From assembly GCA_016785225.1 (NCBI GenBank), contig JAFBJZ010000672.1:1049001-1113000 (forward strand): a stretch of 64,000 bases of DNA. Direction: 5' to 3'. The notes under the pieces are model-generated. The model saw only the letters and a program-made list of their open reading frames with translations, was not told where the DNA came from and ran no database searches. Below, one piece after another: positions 13,778 through 23,615 of this stretch (positions within the stretch are counted from its first letter, which is position 1; every line of letters begins with the position of its first letter). The translations under genes were made by a program, and so were the position numbers. The stretch is from Psettodes erumei (lineage: Eukaryota; Chordata; Actinopteri; Pleuronectiformes; Psettodidae).

Positions 13778-14150
13778 TGTGTTTGTTGTCCACGTCCATT
13801 TTAAAACGTGCTGGTCATACTTGATGAGCTGCTAACGCCGCTAGCGATTCTTAGCATCACCCGCAGAAGAGCTAAGTGTCCCGGATGTTCCATTCAAACT
13901 TCAACTTTCGACGGTTGCCGTGGGGATTTCTCATTAAAATGTCAGCTTTCTGCGCTGTTGTTCGCTGTGTGGGCAGATTGTGACTCTGTGACTGAACGGT
14001 TCGGCGTCTTCTCCAGCGACCTGACGGGAACCGACCGACCGACCGCTCGACTTTTAATTATTTTACCTTCCAACGGATGTCACCTTCACCTGCCTTCAAT
14101 TTCCGGTGAGGCTGCGATACCGCGTCTGACCACACACGCAGGTTAACACG
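13778..14150 (-). promoter_or_regulatory. orphan CpG-rich, TSS-like island with candidate minus-strand first exon
   Basis: GC and CpG rise sharply within AT-rich DNA (ACGCCGCTAGCG, CCGACCGACCGACCGCTCG and others). On the minus strand, ATG at 13799 begins seven codons (M D V D N K H plus one base) and is followed directly by a near-perfect splice donor A|GTAAGTATT at 13777. This is what a first coding exon under a CpG-island promoter would look like. No continuation exon at lower coordinates was recognised, so a gene is only suggested. The plus-strand ATG at 13939 starts M-S-A-F-C-A-V-V-R-C, reminiscent of a THAP finger start, but stops after 14 codons. Confidence 0.35.
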
Positions 14151-14273
14151 GAGCAGCCGTTACAACCCAGAGGGGCGCTGTTTCCCGCATTTCAGGTCAC
14201 TGAATGAATAATCTGTACAGTCAATGAACCGACGCTACTTAAATCATTTTAGTCTATACATACCTGATATTTT

Positions 14274-14710
14274 CAGTGATGGAATGTAACATTTATGTCC
14301 TTGGATACTGTCTTTTCCAGGTACTTGTACTTTACTTGACTGTCTATTGTAATACATGTTTCTACTTCTACTCCACTACATCTCAGGGTAAAATCTTGTA
14401 CTTTTTACTGCACTACATGTGTCTGACAGCTATAGTAAGATGCTTGTAAATTTTCAGATTGAATTTTTTTTCTTTTTTCCTGTTCTGCAGACAAAAACAA
14501 AAATATTTTTGAAAAAAAAAGCACAGTCACAAAGATGAAAATATAATATAATGTATAGCTGTAGATTTAGACACCCAGCAATATATGGAGTACTTTAAAA
14601 GTTGCAGTCTTAAACATACACAGCAGTAAAATGCAACATGCACATTAGTAGTAATAGTACAAAAACATATGTAAAAATAACAATAATATCTATACTTTTA
14701 CTTAGTTTTG
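14274..14710 (+). mobile_element. non-autonomous hAT-like element fragment (CAGTGGTGG-TIR family)
   Basis: It opens with CAGTGATGGAATGTAAC, close to the CAGTGGTGGAAAGTAAC terminus of a very abundant fish MITE. The body phrases follow in order: GGTACTTGTACTTTACTTGA, CTACTTCTACTCCACTACAT and TTGTACTTTTTACTGCACTACAT. No matching right terminal repeat was found, so the right boundary is approximate and the copy looks truncated or decayed. Confidence 0.65.
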
Positions 14711-15492
14711 CTGATTTTACTTCATCAGGAAATTTATGTGAGAGGAGGGGAGTTACAGGGAGTTATGAAAGTCAGAAAAACACCACTCCATCCAGTCTTA
14801 CAAAGAGCATAAAATGTTTATTACACTTCTTTAAAATGCAGAATACATGCTTCTATGTTGACACAAAAACAAAACCAAAGAGGGAACGTGTTTACAAAAC
14901 CGATTGTCGCCGTGGATTCCTTCTCCACCCGGTGTGTGTAACGTCATCGGTCATAACAGCACGGCACGAGTTCAGATGAGATGGGAGAAAAAAGTCTGTT
15001 CACAACACATCAATCATACAGGGCAGCTGATATAAAAAGTAGTGTTTTGTATATCTTTATTTTTCTTTTAATGGCATATTGTACAAAACTGGTATATTTA
15101 CAGTACATGGTCGGTGTGGTGATGAACAGTCGTCAACAGATTCAGTGTTACATGGCCAAATCTTTTTAAGTGGGCGTCTAAATTTTTTCCAAAAGCCTCA
15201 TTACAAGGACGAGAAGCTTTTCTGATGGAAACACTGGCCAATTACCTTCGCAATTTCAACCTGTCAAGGTGGCTTTTCTTCAGGATATTACTCTCATTTT
15301 TCTTCATCAAACACATTCAATCCAGAGACCCACAAACACTGAGCGCAGCGACTTTCTGACCGATAACTAGGCAAAATGAAAGCAGCCGACGAAAAGGAAC
15401 GTGAAGTCCAGCTATAGTGTCATAATCATGACATTTAAGACAGAAGTGCAAAAAGAGCTTCTTGTCAAGCTGCGTGTGAACATGGTAGTTAC

Positions 15493-16243
15493 CAGCGGTG
15501 GGTGGGTGGGGGGGGCACTCAGGTCCTTTACTCAAGTAAAAATAGTTAACCTACAATTTAAAAGTACTCCATTACAAGGAACAGAGGAGCATCCTAAACA
15601 ATTAAGTAAAAGCAGAGAAATATTAACAGAAAACTTTAAATAACAAAAGGTGAAATACTTCTCAAGCTGAATGACTCATTCAACAGTGAAATTATTATAC
15701 ATAATAATATATATAAGTTACAGGATTAATAACACTGATGAGGCTGGTGTGAGCGGGTGGAGCTGATTTTAACTACATTTTGAAATGTTGAGGTGTTTAA
15801 CATGCATCTTAAAAAGGAACTTTTTTTTTTCTAGAATAGAGTGCAGTCAGAATATTTCAACCGGTTTTACTTTGAATCCACTCGTTTTAAAGAGAACGTG
15901 GCGTCCGTGTCTTAAAACAATAAGGACCCAGAATGAGGCGGACTGGTGAAGAAGAAAACGGGTTGAAATATTCTCCCAGTACTGTCAGCTTTTCTAAGAA
16001 ACTTACCTCCAGACAATCTTAATAAGAGGATTTTTTTCTTTTACATACATCATGTTTTAGAGGATGATTATATGTTTGTTCGATGACTAATGTGCAAATT
16101 ATATAAGACCATCAGCATCTACAGCTGTCAAATCTGAAATGTAGTGAAGCACAAAGCAGCAGTAATGGATTTAATCAAGTATGCAACAGAAAACCTATAA
16201 TTAAGTACTTAAAGTAAAGGTACTGAGTTGCTTCGCACCGCTG
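15493..16243. mobile_element. 751-bp non-autonomous hAT-like element with TIRs and 8-bp TSD
   Basis: The left end CAGCGGTGGG and right end GCACCGCTG are inverted (CAGCGGTG shared). The flanks are GTAGTTAC (15485-15492) and GTAATTAC (16244-16251), an 8-bp duplication with one mismatch, as produced by hAT transposases. Internal sequence has the typical TTTACTCAAGTAAAAATAG and AAGTACTTAAAGTAAAGGTACT phrases near the two ends. There is no transposase frame, so it would have been mobilised in trans. It may lie within a long rbm15b 3' UTR if transcription continues to about 14.8 kb. Confidence 0.85.
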
Positions 16244-18048
16244 GTAATTACCACCACATAATGTAATAGTCTGTACAGTACAGTGAGTCTGGCAGAAGAC
16301 ATTGGACATGGAATTCAATTTTGTTGATATTACAGAAGAAAAGAATGAAAGCAACGTCCTAAAGTAAGATGCCCATTGACGACAGAGGGTAGATGTTATT
16401 CATTTTGACTTATTTTAGGAAAACAATCCTTTCAAGAGCTGAAAAAATGTTCCTTGTTAGAAAAAATAAAAAGCAAAATTATGATGTTTTACAAACCAAA
16501 CAATTAAAACAACTAATTGATCAAAATTAGGGCCAGATTAATAAATGAAAATAACTGGTAGCTGCAGTCTTTTCCACTTGCAGGTGTTCGCCCAAACTAT
16601 GTGCTGGATGTGTTTGGTGTATTTTACATTTATCAGCTTGTCCTGCAAGTCATGCAGAGTGTTACACATATAGCTGCTCGTGCTGTAAACAAATGGCAGG
16701 AAATAAAATACCACGTCTATCTTCAGTCTGACATGTCCTCGTATCAGCAGATGTAAGTTCCCCGGGAGTTCTAACAGAACCAGACGCTTTTCACACACAC
16801 TCGTCCACCTTCCTGTAAAACAACCAACTGAGTAAACGTAGCTGATGGAGTGTGATGAGCCAACCTGTTACACTCCTCGCCTCCTCACAAACAACCACGT
16901 ACATCGTCGTTGTGTTGCTGATGAAAACGCTGCAGATGCAAAGCTGCTCAACGTAACGCAACCCGTCGTTATGGAGGAAATTACAAAGCTCAGCTCAGTT
17001 CTTCATGTTTCTCCCAAACACACCACTGTCACTGAAACTGCCTGTGAGTGACGTCTGCACAGAGAGACCAGGGAAAACGGGAGCCGAACTGAAACGACGA
17101 AGCTATCACGACGGATGGGTTGGGGATGGATGGATTGATGCACGTACACTATAAAATCTGAACCAGTAATATCATCAGTCCTCGCACCAGTTATTACATG
17201 TATCTCCAGCAAAACGGACACATCCCGAGCAACAGCAGTGCGCTGAGAGGGAAGCGTTCATTGTAGACGGACAAAATATAACGTTTTTTTTCTTTCTTTT
17301 CCCGCATGCAAAAACAGACCAAACACACTCACGCCTTTTCTTAAAGAAAGAAGGAACTGGAATGGTTCAACTGATAAAATTCACTAACTATGTAAAGTAT
17401 ATATTCACGAGGACGGGTCCGGAAGTTCACTTTTGTCTCTACTGGCCGTGCTGGCTGGTGCTTTAAACAAACAAACAAACAAACAAACGAAAACAACACC
17501 TCACAACGTCTCAACCTGCGAGTAGAGGCCAGTAGAGGAGACAAACTCGGAGGAGCCTGAGCCAGGACTCTGCCGGTACCTGCTTTCCCATTCAGCTTAC
17601 AGTACAATCACTTTGTGGCTCGCGCACTGGATATCATACAGGGCGACCTGGTAAAATCCCGATAAAAGAAAGATGAATAAAGTAAACGAGCATATAAACA
17701 AACCCCTCGGTTTTAGTGTCGTATGTTACAGCTTAGAGTACAAAAGCGACGGCGCTGCCCGTGTGTGCAGCCCTTTAGCCTTTAACACTGCATCTCCCAG
17801 AAACCGACGTCATTCCTGTCCAAACAATCCGGCATCTGAGAGAGGGAGACGTGAAGTAATAAAAACTGAGTAAAAGAGATGTAGTGTACTTTGCTGTGAT
17901 TCTTTTATAGGACACGGAATAAAACGATAAAATGCATCTTTCTAAAAACATGGAAGTATCTGTAGTCAGCAGGCGAGCCTGCGCTCAGCTCGCCCTGATG
18001 TGCATGCCTCCGAGCGTCTGTACAGGAACATACTCTTCAGTGTAATAA
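16244..18048 (-). other. downstream region of rbm15b, probable 3' UTR in part
   Basis: No coding sequence was recognised. The stretch just beyond the rbm15b stop codon is likely 3' UTR. Possible polyadenylation signals on the minus strand (AATAAA, seen as TTTATT) are at 15056-15061 and 14817-14822, which would give a UTR of 3 kb or more. This is an inference; no shorter strong signal was noted. Confidence 0.4.
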
Positions 18049-20581
18049 TCAATTAGTGTCAGAGACGATCACAATCACCATGTGCTCCTCGTCCAGATTA
18101 CCCACAGTCCTCTTGGCGGCCTGCAGGTACTGTTGGGAGAACTCCCCGGGGGGGAAGGCGTACAGCATCGCCCCGGCGCCCCCCTCTTTCGCAGCAGGAA
18201 GACTCACAACTCCGGCCGCCTCCTTGTTGCGCAGGTAGGTCACCAGGTGGCGGAGCAGGCGCACCTGCAGTCCCGGCTCAGGGGCCGGGGCCTGGCGGTC
18301 CACGGGGCCCTGGAGCGCCAGCAGGATGGCGAACCCGTCGGGCCGCCCCAGTTTGATGCGGCGCGACACCTCGTCGAGCCGCGTCTGGTCCATGCGGAGC
18401 CTCTGGGCGATCTTCAGCTGGCTGGGCTGGTTCTGGTTCTGCAGCTTCAGGGTGTCCTTCATCACCGTGTTGAAGAAGGACGCCCCCCCCTCCAGCAGGT
18501 ACAGGTCTGTGGGGAAACTGCTGTTCTTCAGCGCAAAGAAGCCGTGCCACGTCTTGGAGAGGGAGGCCTGGGCGAACTCCGACAGCGTGCTGGGAGAGGA
18601 GGAGGTGTGCGTGTCCGTGTGGGCGGCGGGGGAGCCGGCGGCGACGCCCTCGCTGTTTCGATGATGGTGGTTGTTGAGGTGCGCGCTGGACGACCTCTTG
18701 GTGTGGTGGCGGCCGGGCGGTGCTTCTTCTTCGTTGGTGGCAGAATGGCGTCCCCCTCCGCCGCTGTCAGGGGAGTGGTCTCTGGGCTCGGTGGTGGAGT
18801 CGGGGGCTCGGACCCGCGCCCGGTCCGGGCTCACGTCAGGAGAGACGACCCCTCCCGGACCTCGAACCCTCGACCTTCCCTCTCCTTCTCCTTTTCTTTC
18901 TCCCTGTCCTCTGTCTGCCTCTCAGCGGACACGCTCCTGCTCCTGCTCCTCCTCCTGTTCCTCCTCTCCTCCCTCTCCTTCAGCCATCGCTCCCTGCTCC
19001 TGCTGCGGCTCCTCGCTGCTCTCCCGCTCCTCCCAAAAGCCTCCACCCCTCCTGCTCTCCTCTCCAGGCTGCGGGTCGGGCTGGTGGGGTAGTCTCTCTC
19101 CAGCGGGGCCCTTTCTCTCTCCCTCTGGGAGAGGAGGGTGTGGGAGGGCGGCGACGAGCGGTCCCTGGCCCCCCTCAGCTCCCGCTCCAGGCTGCGATGG
19201 CGGCTGTAGGCCTCCCCGAGGAGGTCGTAGTGGGAGGGGAGCGCGACAGGGGCTGGTACCCGGGGGGAAATGGCCGAGAGGGGCTCTCCTCCACTTTAGC
19301 GAAGTCCACCCTCAGGCGCCGCTCAGGGCCACCCAAAGGAAAGCCCCTCATCTGGGTGCAGGCAGCTTGCGCGGCGTCCAGACTCTCGTACTGGATGTAA
19401 GCAAAACTGTCCCCCTTCACGTAGTCGATGTTCCTGATGCTTCCGAAGCGGTCGAACTCCCGAGCCAGGGCGGCCAGCGAGTTCCCGGGCCCCAGACCAC
19501 CCACCCAGAGCCGCGTGGTGGGGTTAGCTTTGCCGTAGCCGATCTTTATTGGGTTGCCGCCGATGAGCCGCCCCTGCATGGCCACTTTGGCCCGGTGGGC
19601 CATGTCCAGGTTCTGAAACTTCACGAAAGCATAAGCCCCGCCCTGCCCGCGAGCCGGGCGCTTAATCACAACGTCCTCGATGATGCCGTACTTGTCAAAC
19701 CCCCTCCTCAGTTCCGCCTCTGTAACGTTACCGTCCAGATTGCCAATGAACAGGTTGCTGGTGGCCCTCTGATCGTCCTCGGGTTTTAAATCCTCCACCA
19801 CCGGCATTGGAGGGAAGCCGTAGGGCCGGCCCCTCTCATCCAGCATACCGTAATAATCCAACAGCCTCTCCCTCTCTCTGCTCAGACCCAGGGTCTCCAG
19901 GGCGTAATGTCTCGCCCTGATGTCTCTGATGTTGCTCACACCGGGCCCCGGCGGCGACAGGGACCTCTGTCTGTAGGGGTACGGTGCGTGCAGGGGTAAA
20001 TACCCAACGTCTGGCGGCGTGACACTCCGCCTCCGAACGTACATGGGTTCGATTTTCAGCTGCCGATCCCCCAACACTAACCTGGAGGATTTGGCGTGCC
20101 TGGCCTCCTTGGCGTCCTCCGGATGCCGAAAATTCACGTACGCGATCCGGCCCAGCTCCGGCGTGTGCGACAGCTTCACGCTGACGTCCCCGAACTTTTT
20201 GAACTCGTGAAACAGCGCGTCCTCCACGTCCTCGTCCGAGACCTGCGAGCCGAGGTTGCTGATGAGCAGCGTCTTGTACTCCAGGGTGCCCGGCCTGGCT
20301 GCCGGGAGCTCCGCCGCCGTGGTCCGGAGCGGCGGCCGGCCGAGGAGACTGAGCTCGTGTCGATGGTGGAGCTCCAGGGCGGCCGCCCGCTCCTCCCTGA
20401 GCCGCGGCTTCTCTCGCTCCCTGCTCCGGCTACGTCGGTGGTATCCCCGGCTCTCCGCCAGCAGCAGAGCCAGCGGCGGCGGCGGCAGCTCCTCTCTCCG
20501 CACAGTCTCCCGCTCCCTCTCCCGTATCCGTTTGGCGATGGCCCTGGACGGACTAGTCTCTCTCCCGGCCTGCCTCTTCAT
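18049..20581 (-). CDS. rbm15b: RNA-binding protein 15B (spen family; m6A-writer adaptor), two frameshifts
   Basis: Single-exon gene. The start ATG at 20581 gives M-K-R-Q, as in vertebrate RBM15B; the stop TGA is at 18049-18051. Order: Arg/Ser/Glu-rich N-terminus; RRM1 (residues ~102-180, YKTLLISNLG, RIAYVNF); RRM2 (~275-351, NLFIGNLD, AYAFVKF); RRM3 (~356-429, RLWVGGLG, FAYIQY); an SR/RE-rich linker; and a SPOC domain (last ~175 residues, LKIAQRLR, GMLYAFPP-like AMLYAFPP, MVIVIV). Expected length is about 844 aa (human ~890). Known family role: nuclear adaptor that brings the METTL3/METTL14-WTAP methyltransferase to target RNA. RRM3 wording and the manf neighbour favour RBM15B over RBM15. The frame breaks at the GGGG run 19236-19239 and again at CCCC 18849-18852; adding one base at each restores a continuous frame. 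Assembly error is more likely than a pseudogene, since everything else is intact. Confidence 0.93.
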
Positions 20582-20882
20582 TTTCACAGGGTGATGGAGC
20601 TCAAACTTTTCGGTGCCTGCAACGGGAATCCGGCCCGGAGGGCGAATTTCTGGGGCGTTATTGAAAATAGCGTGGCAGACGACGGCTCCGGCGAAGAAAC
20701 GCTCCCGCTATAGACGCTGAGTATTTGCACATATGGTGGAAATAAAGGATAAACTCGTTTAAAAACATGTCAGCATCAGAGGAGCTGCACCAACGCCGCC
20801 ATCTTGGACAATAGGAATGTGCGCTCTCCCTCTGAAGGGCGGGGACTGCGGTGACGCAACTCCGGCGGCCGTCATGACGTCA
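20582..20882 (-). promoter_or_regulatory. rbm15b: rbm15b 5' UTR and CpG promoter with YY1 and CRE motifs
   Basis: On the gene's strand, CAAGATGGCGGC (20795-20806) is a perfect YY1 site in the sense orientation typical just downstream of a TSS. This places transcription start near 20.81 kb. About 70 bp upstream is a full palindromic CRE, TGACGTCA (20875-20882), within a CpG-rich stretch (GACTGCGGTGACGCAAC). No TATA box. AT-rich DNA begins immediately beyond. Confidence 0.75.
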
Positions 20883-21407
20883 CACGCTTTTTTTTTATTT
20901 TATAAATAATGAGAATATATATGTATATATATATATTTTTTGATAACGTATTTGATACGCAGAAAGGAACCCAGATTCAATTACAACAAAAGATTTTTTT
21001 TCGAATTAGAATTTTTTTTAACTTTATGTTTTACTTTACTTTACTTTATTTGACTGTTTTACGTTTTTTTTTCAGAAAAACAAAGGATCTTAAAGAAAGT
21101 GAGACACCAATCTGAAGAATTATATAGGCAAACAAAAAAAAAAAAAGGCACCGGAAATATTTTTATCTGCACTTTCTTAATCTTCCAAATTAATCCTTGG
21201 TGATTTTGTGTAACTTTATATGAAACAAATGTTGGGGAAAAAAATAGGATATGAAGAGGAAAAAATAGATTAATGGTGTTGACAGATATATTCCTTCCAG
21301 GAACGAGAAGGGCAGCTCATTAATGTGGTAATAATGTGGAATTATCCTACATATTAGATCATATGAGTCTTTTCAGTTTCGAGGTATTCAAACAGCAAAT
21401 GTATAAA

Positions 21408-21441
<34 letters not shown>

Positions 21442-23615
21442 AAAAACACTACTAGTAAAAGACCTGCCCTCAAAAAGTTACTTAAGTAAAATTATAGATC
21501 ATCTGCACAATATACTCTAACTGTTAAAAGATATTGATAGCTCATATTTGATTAGAATGGTGATCTTGCATGTACGTGCAAGCACCATATTATTGTTGCC
21601 TTTGGTCAAGGTGGAACTAATTTAAACGTTGTATAATGCATTTATTATGGTCCTGTTTATAATCTGGTTATTTTAGCCTCTACTCTGGTGTCACAGCGCC
21701 ATGCTTGTTCAGGAAAAGTGATAAGATATACATATATACATATATATAGAGAGAGATATAGATATAGATATATATTGCTATAAAGAACCCTAAATGTTCC
21801 CTTCAGATATTAGTTGAAACTAAACACTTGAAGTCAGTGTTTAGACTGAGAACAAATTTGAAACTTGAAACACAGATGGGAGTTTTTCATATTTTAATGA
21901 AAAAGTAGAATAGTACAGTTGTAACAAATTACTGGGTGTTACCTGAAAGGTCAATGTGAGACAACAGCATATTTAAAGTTTTCATTCCCCACATCAAGTA
22001 TCACACACCTTCTATCAAGTATTTTTTTTAAGTATGGATTGTTTGCTTAGATCAAACAATAAAATATCTATCCCTTCTGAAAGACGAGACAGTCCGAGGG
22101 CGATGGAGGCCACTCCAGTTTCACCTGTCACTGCAACATGTGAAAGAAAAATATATATAGTCTTCCAGAACCATAAATATCCTCACACAGCTGAACTCGT
22201 GACATGGGTTTGAATGTGTTGAACATCAGCTCCCCCAATTAATTTTCTTGTTTTTATTTTTAAATTTCAGCAATCCAATTCCTGATTGGATTATATTGCA
22301 ATCCAGGGTACAGTATTTGATAAGTATTTATGTTCACTACACTTAACGGCTGCAGTACAGAAACCATCGATCAGAACTAAATAAAATCCTCCAAAACAAA
22401 GCGGGAAAAACCACAATCACGCATCAGAAATGAAACAGATGTGCATCTATTTTAAACAAAAAAAATCAATAAATACCTAAATATTTCTTACTTGGCCGAC
22501 AGTGGAAGGACTGGTGTACCTTCCTGTGTCAAAGACTAACGAAGTGTACTTTCACATACAGTAAGTCACCCATACTCCACGCCCTCTTAGGTTTATATGC
22601 AAAATCTGCCTTGGGAACAGGGTTTTGCTACAAGAGCAAACTGATCTGAAATCAGTTCGAGCAGATTCAAGAGTTCAGGTAGCTCGGTTTGAATTTTGTC
22701 ACATCCTCCACTGATCCCTTCTTGTTGCCAGAGTTGCTTCAAACTTAAATCTATGCACCAAACAGGGATCTATTTTTTTTTCCCTCACAATGAATGCACA
22801 TGTTTCTGATTCCCCTCGCATGACATTGTGTCTCTGCTGACTGTGTCAGCTGTTACTTGTGTAGGAATCATTTTTTCTGGTTAAAAAATAAAATATTTCA
22901 GGTCCATTTCTGTAAAAACCTGAAAAGGCCACAAAGTGCAGCGTCAGTTTACTGAATAAGAGAAAAAAAAAAAAAAACGAAGACGCTGATTTCACTTTTT
23001 TTAATAACTGCACATTAGTTTGAATGTGACTCTGGGTTGGAATATGGGTGACTTCGCCGACAGTAAACTGAGACAAAAAGACGACAGCGGAGGTTGAATG
23101 GGGAAAGTGTGAATGTCTCAACGGGACAGTGGTCATGAGCTTTTTAGCATCAACTCAGGCCTTGAAGCAAAAGTTTGACATTGTAGGAAGTACTGTATTC
23201 TCCTTCACTGAATGGGAACTTGTTGGGTTTTTTTTTTTTTTTTAAACACAGGCAGATTTTGTTACCTTCACACAGAGTCAGTGTCGCCACCCCCCCTCTT
23301 TTCAGTCTCTATGCTAAACTAAGCCGAGTTGCCGACACAAGAGCGAGGGAGATCTTCTTTAACTCTCAGCAAGAAAGCAAATATCTCGTATCTCCAAAAA
23401 TGTCAAACTACTCCCTTCAGTCTCAGTGTTGGTGAGATGCTGCACTCCTTCTCCTCCACATGGAAATTAAAGGTGAAATTGAGCAACACAGAGACAAACA
23501 TGTCAGACAAAACTCCCCTCCTCCGCTCCCGGTCTCGGTCCTGGTCCTCCTCACTGGATAGCAGTCTGGTCCAAGTCCAAAGCTGTGTGGCTGTTTGTGT
23601 TTTGTTTTTGCTCCA
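20883..23615 (-). other. AT-rich intergenic region and probable manf 3' UTR
   Basis: No coding exon was recognised. The right part (from about 22-23.6 kb) is likely manf 3' UTR; a possible minus-strand ATTAAA signal lies at 21893-21898 and AATAAA at 22253-22258, but neither is decisive. The left part carries (AT)n arrays and, around 21.46-21.66 kb, phrases such as AAGTTACTTAAGTAAAA that resemble a decayed copy of the hAT-like fish MITE. Confidence 0.45.
21415..21439. repeat. (TA)n microsatellite
   Basis: About 12 TA units. A compound AT/AG/GATATA array follows at 21723-21776. Confidence 0.9.

Noticed and set aside
13939..13983. THAP-finger-like start M-S-A-F-C-A-V-V-R-C on the plus strand
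   Set aside because: Stops after 14 codons and no downstream C2CH residues follow in any frame.
18082..19789. Long plus-strand open frames (up to 372 codons) opposite rbm15b
   Set aside because: Antisense shadows of GC-rich coding sequence; no splice signals or family similarity.
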